Positions 17,937 to 26,900 of a DNA stretch of 53,257 bases are shown one piece after another; position 1 is the first letter of the stretch; each line of letters opens with the position of its first letter. The notes under the pieces were generated by a model that worked only from the letters and a program-made list of their open reading frames with translations, searched no databases and had not been told where the DNA came from. The DNA is taken from contig DAORKI010000012.1 of the NCBI GenBank assembly GCA_035439485.1, forward strand, positions 1 to 53,257, given 5' to 3'. The position numbers were made by a program, and so were the translations under genes. Origin of the DNA: CAIKXD01 sp035439485 (GTDB taxonomy: Bacteria > Bacteroidota > Bacteroidia > UBA4408).

Positions 17937-18467
17937 TTAATTTTGATAAAATGGCGAAATCATTAAATAAACCACTACACCAGTAATAGTAACGTACAAC
18001 CAAATTGGGAAAGCAAAACGTACTAATTTGCGATGTTTAATTACATCCATTTTCAAACCATAATAGAATGACATGAGTACCATAGGTAAAACCAAGGCAG
18101 CAAGAATGATATGACTGATTAAAATTATTAAGTATACTGGACGCATAGGATTATCATGAGGAAATGAGGTTTCTTGGGCTAACCAATGATAGGTGATGTA
18201 AGAAACTAAAAAGAGGGATGATAAAATAAAAGCAGCAATATTTAGCTTTTTATGTACCTCAATATTTTTTTGTTTGATAAAATATAATGAAACCATTAAT
18301 AGTATGCTACACGTTCCATTTATAAATGCGTTTAACTTGGGTAGTTGATAAACAAAATCAGGTATAACATCAGGAACTGGTAATATTTTTCGATTTAAGA
18401 TAACAACAGCAACAAAAACAAAAATGGATACCCCTAAGACAATTCTAAAAGTTAATTTATCATTCAT
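17937..18467 (-). CDS. DUF420 family membrane protein
   Basis: A 176-residue protein with about five transmembrane segments and several intramembrane histidines (ITYHWL, LISHIILAALVLP, VIKHRKLVRFAFPIW). This matches DUF420, a family related to the CtaM protein needed for caa3-type oxidase maturation in Gram-positives. It lies 12 bp after the Sco-fold gene and 18 bp before the CxxC protein, so it is in one oxidase-related operon. Confidence 0.85.
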   Translation of the reverse strand: MNDKLTFRIVLGVSIFVFVAVVILNRKILPVPDVIPDFVYQLPKLNAFINGTCSILLMVSLYFIKQKNIEVHKKLNIAAFILSSLFLVSYITYHWLAQETSFPHDNPMRPVYLIILISHIILAALVLPMVLMSFYYGLKMDVIKHRKLVRFAFPIWLYVTITGVVVYLMISPFYQN

Positions 18468-18479
18468 AATTAAAATATG

Positions 18480-19160
18480 CTACATGTTTTTAATTTTACC
18501 GTATTCAGCTGCCAAGACCATTACCTCATCAATAAGTCTGTTTACTTCTTTTAAATTGGTGCCATTATAGTGGCCTCGTATATTTTTGTTTCTATCAATT
18601 AATAGTATTTCATTACTTTCCGTTAATGATTTTGCATTGTTTGAAATTACATTGTTGGTTTCAAAAACATTAAAAATTTCTTGCTTATTACCAGCAACAA
18701 CATGCCAAATTTTTTCTTCTGCATGAACCTTTTTGGCAAATTCAAAGAGATTTTGGATGGTATCGTTTTCTATATTTTTTAGTACATTAATAATTTTGAA
18801 ATCTTTTTTTAAGTAGCTTAATTTATCTTGAACCCGATATAACTGAGCAGCCATTTGATTGGAAACATCATCATTATAGTTACTTACACAAATAATAAAA
18901 ATTTTGTCTTTGAGTGATTCAGAGTTAACTTTTTTATTATACTGATTGGTAAACAAGAATTCTGGAATGCAATAAAATATGGAATCGCCTGAGGAATTAA
19001 TTGAGGCAGTTCCATAATGTGGCAGTTTAACAAAAATATTTGTTTTGCCTTTTGATAATGGTTTACGAATTGCAAAATAATAAAATCCCAAACACAGAAG
19101 TGATGGGATTATAAAAATGGAAAGGAAAAAGACCTTTTTGTTTTTGTTATTTTTAATCAT
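18480..19160 (-). CDS. Sco1/SenC-like protein lacking the copper ligands
   Basis: A 226-residue protein with one N-terminal transmembrane anchor (about 10-30) and a thioredoxin-like domain. Position (between oxidase subunit IV and DUF420) and the C-terminal block EILLIDRNKNIRGHYNGTNLKEVNRLIDEV fit Bacteroidota Sco proteins. The copper-binding CxxxC should be in FIICVSNYNDDV, but only C91 remains and the second position is Tyr. The conserved His that normally precedes the last block is replaced (SLTESNE). It may be a divergent chaperone that no longer binds copper, or another redoxin. The ligand loss is seen; family placement is fairly sure. Confidence 0.65.
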   Translation of the reverse strand: MIKNNKNKKVFFLSIFIIPSLLCLGFYYFAIRKPLSKGKTNIFVKLPHYGTASINSSGDSIFYCIPEFLFTNQYNKKVNSESLKDKIFIICVSNYNDDVSNQMAAQLYRVQDKLSYLKKDFKIINVLKNIENDTIQNLFEFAKKVHAEEKIWHVVAGNKQEIFNVFETNNVISNNAKSLTESNEILLIDRNKNIRGHYNGTNLKEVNRLIDEVMVLAAEYGKIKNM

Positions 19161-19197
19161 GTTATTTAAACAAATCTACTAGAGATAAGTTTAAAAA

Positions 19198-19635
19198 TTA
19201 ATGATGAGCTTCACTGCCTTCGTGTGCAGCACCCGCCTCATGATGTTGTGCATTTGTAACGTTTTTATCCATTACATATCTTCTGCTTTTAGCATAATTA
19301 CCTTCACCTAAATCTACCATAAATACTAAATACAAAATTAGCACAATAAAAGGACCAAGTAGCGTCCATTTTAATGCTTTTACTTCATCGCCTAAGTGCA
19401 TGAAAGACATAACGATGTAAGCTGCTTTAACAATAGTTAAGCCAATAAAAAATATTTTTAGGAAGGTTTTACCTAAATGTAGGTCCTCAGCTTTAAAGCC
19501 GACAAATAATTCCAATAAAGTTACACCAAGCATAATCCAGAAAACCTTCCAGATTACTTTACGAACATGTTTACCATGCTCTTCATCGTGAAGAGCCATT
19601 GTTTCGTATGAAGGATAGCCATCGTTAAATTCCAT
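19198..19635 (-). CDS. Cytochrome c oxidase subunit IV family protein
   Basis: A 145-residue protein with three hydrophobic segments (about residues 28-46, 56-78 and 88-108). IWKVFWIMLGVTLLELFVGF and AAYIVMSFMHLGDEVKALKWTLLGPF are typical of prokaryotic subunit IV of heme-copper oxidases (COX4_pro). The C-terminus is His/Glu-rich (HHEAGAAHEGSEAHH). It lies 29 bp after subunit III. It probably stabilises the oxidase in the inner membrane. Confidence 0.85.
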   Translation of the reverse strand: MEFNDGYPSYETMALHDEEHGKHVRKVIWKVFWIMLGVTLLELFVGFKAEDLHLGKTFLKIFFIGLTIVKAAYIVMSFMHLGDEVKALKWTLLGPFIVLILYLVFMVDLGEGNYAKSRRYVMDKNVTNAQHHEAGAAHEGSEAHH

Positions 19636-19664
19636 AAGGATTTTTTTATATTAAAATTAAGTTA

Positions 19665-20390
19665 TTACAATAAATAGAAAAAGGTAAATACAAATACCCA
19701 AACTAAGTCCACGAAATGCCAGTATAAACCAACCTTTTCAACCATTTCGTAATGTCCACGTTTTTCGTAAGTGCCATTAATTACATTCAAATAAATGATG
19801 AAGTTGATGACTACACCACTAAATACATGAAAACCATGAAAACCAGTGATAAAGAAAAAGAAATCACCGAAAACTGGTAAGCCATATTCGTTGTATTGGA
19901 GATTAGCTCCATGAATCAGTTGATCTTGCCAAACACCATCAACAAGAATATTTCTTACAGCACCTTCTGCAGTACCAGTAATAAAGTTGTACCACTCCCA
20001 AGCTTGAGAGCCAACAAACATTAAACCACCAATGATGGTCAATAGCATCCATTTAGCTACTTCTTTATTTTGCTTACGATGTCCAGCTTCAACGGCCAAT
20101 ACCATTGTAACCGAACTCATAATGAGGATAAATGTCATTAAACCTACATAGGCTAATGGAATACTTCCATCATAAAATGGGAAATGGTGAAACACATGCC
20201 CTGGGTTTGGCCAAAAATCGGTGTATTTATGGCGCATAAAACCATATGCAGTTAATAAACCTGAGAAAGTAAATGCATCGGAAACAAGGAAAAACCACAT
20301 ATATAGCTTTCCATAACTTGCACCAAGAGGGGAAACTCCACCTCCGCCCCAATGGGATTTTACTTGTGTTGTAGCAGCGTGACTTGACAT
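19665..20390 (-). CDS. ctaE: Cytochrome c oxidase subunit III
   Basis: Inner-membrane core subunit of an aa3/caa3-type oxidase. It has about five transmembrane helices and the family's ending GLYWHFVDLVWVFVFTFFYLL, with FFFFITGFHGFHVFSG before it. At 241 residues it has the length of the longer Bacteroidota subunit III. First gene of the five-gene group subunit III, subunit IV, Sco-like, DUF420, CxxC protein. Subunits I and II and heme o synthase are not in this window, and only one subunit III copy is present. Confidence 0.92.
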   Translation of the reverse strand: MSSHAATTQVKSHWGGGGVSPLGASYGKLYMWFFLVSDAFTFSGLLTAYGFMRHKYTDFWPNPGHVFHHFPFYDGSIPLAYVGLMTFILIMSSVTMVLAVEAGHRKQNKEVAKWMLLTIIGGLMFVGSQAWEWYNFITGTAEGAVRNILVDGVWQDQLIHGANLQYNEYGLPVFGDFFFFITGFHGFHVFSGVVINFIIYLNVINGTYEKRGHYEMVEKVGLYWHFVDLVWVFVFTFFYLL

Positions 20391-20507
20391 ATAAAGTTTG
20401 TTAATTTATTTTCAGCGCGTAAAAGTAAAAAAATATTTTTGATAGCCATCAGGATTTTATTAACGATTTTTCAAATTGCTAATTTAGAATGATTTTAAAA
20501 ATACAAG

Positions 20508-23258
20508 CTATTCTAAAACAAGCAGTTTGTTAATTTCTTTGTCATCAAAGTTAATTTTTAAGTAATAAGTTCCTTTGGGTAAATGGTTTAAATTTTGTTT
20601 AATGATGTGTTTTCCGGAAGCGTACTTTTTTGGATTTTCATGATGAATTGCTCTTCCCATGGCATCAAAAATTGAAAACCCCACCTTTTGATCTTTTTCA
20701 ATAGAAAAATCAACATTAACCATTCCACTTGTAGGGTTCGGGTATATGCCAACTAAGTATTCATTACTTATCTTTTTTAAGTTAGTTAAGTTTGGAATCT
20801 GCTCCACATTAGTAATATAGGTAGAATACATCCCTGAAGAGTGCGTAGCCACTAATAACCTTCCATCACTTTCGCGGTAATCCATCATAGACACTACAAC
20901 TTTTCCAATATCATTGGCAGCCAATTGCACCCATATGGTATTGGTTGAATCAAGATTTACAGTAGCATATAATCCAGTACTAGTTCCTAATAAATAGGCA
21001 GTTCCTCCTTGAGGAGGATGAATAATACTAGCCCATCTTACACTAGGCCCATTGCCCGAACCAGTAGCTGTTTGCTCTAAATTTCCAGCCACTTTACGCC
21101 ATCTTGCACCTCCATTTTCGGAGTAATAAACACTATAAACCGAATAATTTGAAAACACTACCATTACCTTATCGGCATCATCAGGATCCACTGCAACACA
21201 GTTAATAAAGCCATTTGCTGGAAAAACATTTGGCGTGATACTGCTGGTAACATCAAATGGACTTGGGGTACCTGAATTGGCATTGTCAACGCGATATAAT
21301 CTTTTTTTACTTGTTCCATAATAAACTCTGTTAGCTGGATTTTTGGAAATTCCCAATGCTGTAACTGTTGCATTTGCAACAGGCACCGAATCGGGCCACT
21401 GTGACCAATTGGTACTAATAGAATCCCAATTATTTATCATTGGTATACCACTTAAATCAGAATTTTTCCATAAATATTTTCCTCCAGCCAAATACATTAT
21501 ATTGTTATTATTGGGGTCTAATGCAAAAGGGTTAATAAACTCATAACTATCACCGGGGCCAATTGGATCAATTCTAGCATATGAAGTGATATTACCATTA
21601 TTATCGACATTGGCTTTCATCATTTTACCATTTTGAATTGAAAAATAATAAGAGGTTCTACCATCTGCAATGGCGCAAAATGAACCATCACCGCCTCTAG
21701 GTGTTACCCAAGGATTGGTTAAAACCGTATCGTTAGTAAACCAACTTCCATTATCTTGTGCACCGCCAATAACGATATCATTTCCAGGTGTGCCATGATC
21801 AATAGCTAATGTATAAAACATAGTGGTTAAATAACCATTATCTAAAGATGTCCATTGCATAGTATCTTGCATGCAATTATTGGTTCTAAAAACACCTCCA
21901 TCATTGCCACTCAACATTTTATTTGGGTCAGAAGGATAAAATAAGATTTCATGTTGGTCGGGATGGTGATTATCATAACCAAGTACAATAGGTAATGTTG
22001 TGCCCTCTTTATAACCTCCAACAAAGCGATTGGTTGAAGCATCAGCAAAACCATTGGTAGAGCGATATAAATTAGTTCCGCCTATAAAAACTACATTGGG
22101 ATCATCGGGTTTTACTTTAATTACTAAATCATATGAACCTTGACAAGAAAACTTATCAAATGGTCCGCCATGGGTTGGTAAGCTATTACTTAAATCTTCC
22201 CATATTCCGCCAGCGCTGTCGCCATTTCCCGAAAGGTAAGTATATTTCCAAAGGCTGTTCCACTCTACATTTCCTAAATAATTGGTATCGGGTGTTCCAA
22301 AGCCTGGTGTATTAGCTAAAAAATAAACCACATTTTCGTTCGTAGGTGTGTATGTAGAAACAATTCTTTCATATGTAGTAGCAAAATTGGGTGGAGTAAT
22401 ATTAGTAAAATTTACACCGTCAGGTGAACGCCATATTCCTTTGCCACCTCCATCACTACCAAGGGTTGCATAAACTACTCCATTGGGTGTTACATTCACA
22501 TCTGTCCAAAAAGAAGTGCCATTACCTTTTACAACTGTCCAAGTATTTCCACCATTGATGCTTTTAAAAATATTCCCATAAGTTGCTGCAAACACTACAT
22601 CATTAATAGTATCTTTATGATAAGCAATGACTTTATAAATAACATCCCAATTGCTATCAAAAGTTAGTGCTGGGGATGCCGTAGAAGAAAGTTGGGACCA
22701 AGTTAAACCATTATCTAACGATTTATAGACCCCATTTCCTGAGTAAAAAGCTCCACCTGCACTAGCACTGCAATAAGGGTCGCCTGAGCCAAAATACCAA
22801 ACATTGGTATGACCGGGTCTTTTATCTTGTGAGATGCATGTAATACCATGATAATCATCTTTTGGTGTAATTTGTGTCCATGTTTGTCCACCATTAGTAG
22901 TTCGCCATACACCCCCAGCATTGGTACCAGCCAATAGGGTGTTTTCATCATTTACATCCATTGCTAATGCGCGAGTAATACCACCAACATTCCATGGTCC
23001 ACGCGAATGCCAGTTGATGTTTTCGGCTCTATTAAAAATTTCATTATCACGAGGTAAGGTTTTAGCAAACATTAATTCTCTTTCTCTCATATGGGAAGGA
23101 ATTTTGCCCGTTTCAGGATCAGCGAGTCTTTTAAGTTCCCATGCCGACCTGCCTTCAGGATTATCGGGGCTACCAAATTGAGGTGCGTTTTGCGATAAGC
23201 CTAATTTTCCGAAAGAAAAAAGTAAAATAAGTATTAATTGTAATTTAAATTTCATCAT
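20508..23258 (-). CDS. Large T9SS-secreted beta-propeller protein (BNR/VPS10-like repeats)
   Basis: A 916-residue protein: signal peptide ending near residue 23, then a region of Asp-box/BNR-like blades (GVWRTTNGGQTWTQI, GVYKSLDNGLTWSQL, NIFKSINGGNTWTVV, GIWRSPDGVNFTNI, SVYYSENGGARWRKV), as in sortilin/VPS10 and sialidase propellers. The end (VGIYPNPTSGMVNVDFS ... GTYYLKINFDDKEINKLLVLE) is a type A T9SS sorting domain. Probably a surface or extracellular protein; enzymatic activity cannot be asserted, since Asp boxes are structural. Two adjacent ATGs at 23258 and 23255 are both usable. Confidence 0.88.
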   Translation of the reverse strand: MMKFKLQLILILLFSFGKLGLSQNAPQFGSPDNPEGRSAWELKRLADPETGKIPSHMRERELMFAKTLPRDNEIFNRAENINWHSRGPWNVGGITRALAMDVNDENTLLAGTNAGGVWRTTNGGQTWTQITPKDDYHGITCISQDKRPGHTNVWYFGSGDPYCSASAGGAFYSGNGVYKSLDNGLTWSQLSSTASPALTFDSNWDVIYKVIAYHKDTINDVVFAATYGNIFKSINGGNTWTVVKGNGTSFWTDVNVTPNGVVYATLGSDGGGKGIWRSPDGVNFTNITPPNFATTYERIVSTYTPTNENVVYFLANTPGFGTPDTNYLGNVEWNSLWKYTYLSGNGDSAGGIWEDLSNSLPTHGGPFDKFSCQGSYDLVIKVKPDDPNVVFIGGTNLYRSTNGFADASTNRFVGGYKEGTTLPIVLGYDNHHPDQHEILFYPSDPNKMLSGNDGGVFRTNNCMQDTMQWTSLDNGYLTTMFYTLAIDHGTPGNDIVIGGAQDNGSWFTNDTVLTNPWVTPRGGDGSFCAIADGRTSYYFSIQNGKMMKANVDNNGNITSYARIDPIGPGDSYEFINPFALDPNNNNIMYLAGGKYLWKNSDLSGIPMINNWDSISTNWSQWPDSVPVANATVTALGISKNPANRVYYGTSKKRLYRVDNANSGTPSPFDVTSSITPNVFPANGFINCVAVDPDDADKVMVVFSNYSVYSVYYSENGGARWRKVAGNLEQTATGSGNGPSVRWASIIHPPQGGTAYLLGTSTGLYATVNLDSTNTIWVQLAANDIGKVVVSMMDYRESDGRLLVATHSSGMYSTYITNVEQIPNLTNLKKISNEYLVGIYPNPTSGMVNVDFSIEKDQKVGFSIFDAMGRAIHHENPKKYASGKHIIKQNLNHLPKGTYYLKINFDDKEINKLLVLE

Positions 23259-23293
23259 GCGTTAGTTTTGAAAAAGTAAAAATACACATTCTT

Positions 23294-23785
23294 TTAATGT
23301 ATCAATTCATAGTTGGCAATTTCATATTTTAATATCTCTCCTGGACTTAACTTAATTTTGATTTGAGCCTCAAATAGTTGGTCCAATTTTAAACCAGGTA
23401 ATACTACTTTAGCAGGATATACACCTTTAAATTCATCGGAGGAGACCGTAGAATGCAAAAACTTAACTTCCAAAGTATCTCCTTCGATTGGCTTATTGCT
23501 AATACCAAATCCACATGCACGACATTTGGTAATTACAACCAAGCCCTTGCAAGGAAATGATTTACATGGCTCATCTTCTAGTGATGCATCATTGGGAAGC
23601 AACTTGATGAGTACACCTTGAATCATACATGTACCAGGTTCAGTGGGGTAAACAGTAACTTGATTGTTATTGGTATTTTCAATAGTTTGTTGATTTTTTG
23701 GGGATGTTGAAACTGGCTTTGTTTTGCAAGAAAAGAGCGTAAAGGAATAAATAATAACCAAGGCACTAAAGATGTAATATTTCAT
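23294..23785 (-). CDS. Cysteine-rich lipoprotein of unknown function
   Basis: A 163-residue lipoprotein: signal sequence with lipobox LFSC, the anchored Cys near residue 20. The mature part has an asparagine/threonine-rich linker, then a cysteine-bearing domain (PGTCMIQG, DEPCKSFPCKGLVVITKCRACGFGIS), then strand-rich segments ending KYEIANYELIH. The six or so cysteines may form disulfides or bind metal. No family recognised. It follows the YkgJ-like gene by 15 bp on the same strand. Confidence 0.7.
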   Translation of the reverse strand: MKYYIFSALVIIYSFTLFSCKTKPVSTSPKNQQTIENTNNNQVTVYPTEPGTCMIQGVLIKLLPNDASLEDEPCKSFPCKGLVVITKCRACGFGISNKPIEGDTLEVKFLHSTVSSDEFKGVYPAKVVLPGLKLDQLFEAQIKIKLSPGEILKYEIANYELIH

Positions 23786-23800
23786 TGAATATTTTTCTAC

Positions 23801-24280
23801 TTAATCATTTAACTTTTCAAAAATTCTTGCAACAGCAGGACAAATTAAGGTATTTTTATAGGTAATATCTAAAATTTGAACCATTCTTTTTCGGTCGGTG
23901 TGAGGATATTCGCGACAAGCGGTTGGTCTATCCTTGTATATAGAACAATAATTTTCATGATCTAAAAATGGGCAAGGCGCTGATTTCAATACATAATCAT
24001 TATCACTATCAATGGTCAAATAATTTTCAATAAATTGAATTGGTTTAATACGAATTGCCTTTGAAGCGCGTTCAATATCCTTCATATAGAAAATGGGGCT
24101 GGTTGTTTTGCAGCAATTGGCACATTTTAAACAATCAATTTCTTCAAAAACACGTTCATGCAATTCATGAAAAACCTCATCTAAATTGGATGGTTTCTTT
24201 CTTTTAAGTTTTTGAATAATTTTTGCATTTAACTCTTTATTCCTTACTGCTTTTTCAAGTTCATTTGTGTAATCCATCAT
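23801..24280 (-). CDS. YkgJ-type cysteine-cluster protein
   Basis: Matches the YkgJ/UPF0153 family, small cytosolic proteins with a conserved Cys cluster thought to bind zinc or iron. Visible: ECLKC-type CLKCANCCKTTSPIFY, APCPFLDHENYCSIYKDRPTACREYP, and a late ICPA. The frame extends to 24334, but ATG 24280 (or 24277) gives the usual N-terminus of 160 residues. Its start overlaps the stop of a 33-codon frame upstream (ATGA overlap), so translation may be coupled. Confidence 0.85.
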   Translation of the reverse strand: MMDYTNELEKAVRNKELNAKIIQKLKRKKPSNLDEVFHELHERVFEEIDCLKCANCCKTTSPIFYMKDIERASKAIRIKPIQFIENYLTIDSDNDYVLKSAPCPFLDHENYCSIYKDRPTACREYPHTDRKRMVQILDITYKNTLICPAVARIFEKLND

Positions 24281-24378
24281 AAAATAAAAATAGCAGCAAG
24301 TATCATAATTATGATGATTATTAAATATTGCCAAATATCAACAAAATAGCCTTTATAATTTTTCCAAAAATCTTTCAT
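24277..24378 (-). CDS. Small membrane peptide, 33 residues
   Basis: ATG at 24378 opens 33 codons: a charged/aromatic head (MKDFWKNYKGYFVDIWQ) and one hydrophobic helix (YLIIIIIMILAAIFIL). Its TGA stop overlaps the ATG of the YkgJ-like gene by four bases (ATGA), typical of coupled genes. It has no recognised homologue. The topology and overlap favour a real gene, but so short a frame in AT-rich DNA can arise by chance. Confidence 0.5.
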   Translation of the reverse strand: MKDFWKNYKGYFVDIWQYLIIIIIMILAAIFIL

Positions 24379-24613
24379 AACAAAGCATTAAAGGTTCAAA
24401 TATAATACTATGATTTAAACAAAATCAATACTTAGTAAAAGCCAAAATAAAATTTGGAAAAACTAAACGTAGAAATGAAGAGAAAAATGGGGTCATTCCA
24501 AGGTTAAATATTATAAACATAATTATGTTGATATCACCAAACAAATAAAGGAAAGTAAAAGATAATATGTTGCTATTTTGCAGGTTCTAAAATTTATAAT
24601 TAATTATTTCAAA

Positions 24614-25330
24614 ATGAGGGGCCAAGTATTGTTGCTGTTTTTAACCTTTATAGGGGTGTTAGATGCACGCAACAATGTTGAAAATATTCAAATTACTAGC
24701 AGGGGCACAGCACATGAGGCCACCTATAGTTTTGGAATTGATATAAGTCGGTACCAAACAATTATGTGGGAAAAAATAGACACCAATATTAACTTTATTA
24801 TATGTAAAGCTACAGAAGGTGTTACTTTAACTGACCCAAAATTCGCCACTTTTTGGTCGAAAATTAACCCAAGAGTTAAAAAAGGTGCCTATCATTTCTT
24901 TAGGCCTCAAAACTCGGGCATTGATCAAGCTAAATTATTTTTGAGTGTAGCAAATTTAGAAAAAGGAAATTTACTACCAGTTATTGATGTTGAAAATGGC
25001 AGAGCCTACAGGCAAGTAAAACCAGCACTTGTAGCAAAACGATTAAAGGAAATGATTAAGTACATTGATGACGAATTACATGTAAAGCCAATAATATATA
25101 CCAATGCAAGCTTTTGGAATAAACAATTTGGTCCCTATTTTAAAGATATGAATAATGATTATCATCTATGGATTGCTGATTATCGACTACGTGAAGAGCC
25201 CTCCATACCTAAAGGTTGGGACGATTGGACCATTTGGCAGCACAGTTGTAAAGGGGTAGTAAAAGGCATTTTAAATGAGGTAGATTTAAATGTATGCAAA
25301 GTTGATTTAAATGAACTTTGTATTAAATAG
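24614..25330 (+). CDS. Glycoside hydrolase family 25 lysozyme-like protein
   Basis: GH25 enzymes cut the N-acetylmuramic acid to N-acetylglucosamine bond of peptidoglycan. After a signal peptide (about residues 1-18), YSFGIDISRYQ carries one conserved Asp (D43), and LPVIDVENG carries the DxE pair (D125, E127). Other family blocks are FIICKATEG, KKGAYHFFRP, IYTNASFW and WTIWQHS. The frame can start at TTG 24578, but ATG 24614 places the signal peptide at the N-terminus (238 residues). Acts in the periplasm or outside. Transcribed alone on the plus strand. Confidence 0.92.
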   Translation: MRGQVLLLFLTFIGVLDARNNVENIQITSRGTAHEATYSFGIDISRYQTIMWEKIDTNINFIICKATEGVTLTDPKFATFWSKINPRVKKGAYHFFRPQNSGIDQAKLFLSVANLEKGNLLPVIDVENGRAYRQVKPALVAKRLKEMIKYIDDELHVKPIIYTNASFWNKQFGPYFKDMNNDYHLWIADYRLREEPSIPKGWDDWTIWQHSCKGVVKGILNEVDLNVCKVDLNELCIK

Positions 25331-25399
25331 TCAATTTTTTAACTTAAATATTTACAATAAAAACTAGCTTGCTAAAGATAAATTTAATACCTTTATGCA

Positions 25400-25407
25400 T
25401 AAATTTG
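25400..25407 (+). promoter_or_regulatory. -7 promoter box immediately before the flavoprotein gene
   Basis: TAAATTTG matches TAnnTTTG and is followed by only five bases before ATG 25413. If used, the transcript would be leaderless or nearly so. A 12-bp palindrome, TTTATGCATAAA (25392-25403), overlaps it. Confidence 0.35.
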
Positions 25408-25412
25408 CACCA

Positions 25413-26885
25413 ATGGATAAATACGACTTATGTGTAATTGGAGGAGGCCCATCGGGATATGCGGCTGCCATGCGAGCCATTGATTTTGGTAAAAAAGTGT
25501 TACTTATTGAAAAGGATAAAATTGGCGGAGCCGGATTATATAATGGTGCATTGTGGAGTAAAACCATGTGGGAGTATTCACAAAAAATAATGCAAATTAG
25601 GCAAGAAACAAAAGTGAATCATGCAAGTTTTGAAGGAATGATGAAAATGGTGGATGAAGCCTTGTTTGACAGAAAATTTCAAATGACTGTGCACATGAAA
25701 TTATTGCACGAGGAAACAGAAAGCAAGTTATTTTATTACGAAAAAGGGAAAGCATCATTTATTGATAATCATCAAATATTGATTCAGAAAAAAAATGAAG
25801 ACAAAATTATTTATGCCGAAAATGTAGTTATTGCCACTGGCAGTCGTCCTCGAAAAGTAGAAAATATACCAGTGGATGAAAAAATAATTGTAACAAGTGA
25901 TGGCATTGCCAATTTTAATAAGCTTCCCGAAAGTTTAGTTGTTGTTGGAGCTGGGGTTATTGGTTGTGAGTTTGCCACCATATTTTCAAATTTAGGGAAA
26001 ACAAAAGTGTTTTTAATTGACAAGGGAGATCGTATTTTGCCATTTGAAGATGAAGATGTTGCATTAACTGTAATGGATAATTTAGAAAAGAACGGGGTTG
26101 TGATTCATAAAAACTCTAGTTTAAATAAAATAGAAGAAATCAATGGCCGTGTTCATTATGAATTAAAATATAATGATGGAACGCTTGAAAGTTTTGAAGT
26201 TGAACATGCACTTATCTCAATTGGTCGTGTTCCCAATGTAGAAGATTTAAATTTAGATGCCGCAGGTGTTGAATTAACGCCAAGAGGTTATGTAAAAGAA
26301 GATGATACTCAAACAACAGCAACTAACATTTATGTAGCTGGTGATTTAAGTGCCAACATTGCGCTTGTTAATGTTGGTGAAAGAGAAGGTAGACATGCAG
26401 TTGCAAGGATGTACGGACATCATGTAAAGCCATTGGTATATAGCAACATTTCAACTATCATGTTTTTAAATCCCGAAGTTGCGTCAGTTGGTATGGGTGA
26501 GCAAGAAGCTATGGATAAATGCATATCGGTGAAGGTAGCAAAAATTGATTTCTCATGTATTGCAAGAGCTATTGCAATGAGGAAAACCAATGGATTTTTT
26601 AAAATAATTGTCACCAACGATGCTGAAATGAAATTGCTTGGTATGCGTGCTGTAGGCGAACATGCCTCAAGTGCTATTCAGGCTGTGGCTTATTTAATAC
26701 ACACTAACCAAGGTATTGAAGAACTCGCGGTGATGATGCATCCTCATCCTTCCATTATTGAAGGCATCCAAGAATGTGTAAGAATGTTACTTGGCAAATC
26801 AATTTATAAATCTTCGGTGTTCAAAGACAAGCTAAAATGTTATGTAAGAGAACAAGATGTTTGCGTACCTTTAGAAAGATTGTAA
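25413..26885 (+). CDS. Dihydrolipoamide-dehydrogenase-like flavoprotein without redox disulfide
   Basis: A 490-residue two-dinucleotide-binding-domain flavoprotein: FAD motif CVIGGGPSGYAAAMRA (residues 7-22), NAD(P)H motif VVVGAGVIGCEFATIFSNLG, the second FAD block TNIYVAGDLS, and the dimerisation domain ending with HPHPSIIEG, which keeps the His...Glu pair of the family. The active-site CxxxxC expected in the GGTCLNVGCIPSK position reads GGAGLYNGALWSKT, with no cysteine. It therefore cannot work as a classical disulfide reductase and may be an NAD(P)H oxidoreductase or transhydrogenase-like enzyme. Start ATG 25413 (M7 of the frame from 25395) is preferred. Confidence 0.85.
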   Translation: MDKYDLCVIGGGPSGYAAAMRAIDFGKKVLLIEKDKIGGAGLYNGALWSKTMWEYSQKIMQIRQETKVNHASFEGMMKMVDEALFDRKFQMTVHMKLLHEETESKLFYYEKGKASFIDNHQILIQKKNEDKIIYAENVVIATGSRPRKVENIPVDEKIIVTSDGIANFNKLPESLVVVGAGVIGCEFATIFSNLGKTKVFLIDKGDRILPFEDEDVALTVMDNLEKNGVVIHKNSSLNKIEEINGRVHYELKYNDGTLESFEVEHALISIGRVPNVEDLNLDAAGVELTPRGYVKEDDTQTTATNIYVAGDLSANIALVNVGEREGRHAVARMYGHHVKPLVYSNISTIMFLNPEVASVGMGEQEAMDKCISVKVAKIDFSCIARAIAMRKTNGFFKIIVTNDAEMKLLGMRAVGEHASSAIQAVAYLIHTNQGIEELAVMMHPHPSIIEGIQECVRMLLGKSIYKSSVFKDKLKCYVREQDVCVPLERL

Positions 26886-26900
26886 TACTTACAAAAATAT

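Noticed and set aside
25392..25403. TTTATGCATAAA palindrome before the flavoprotein gene as an operator
   Set aside because: A 12-bp AT-rich palindrome is easily found by chance in this composition. It is mentioned with the promoter only.
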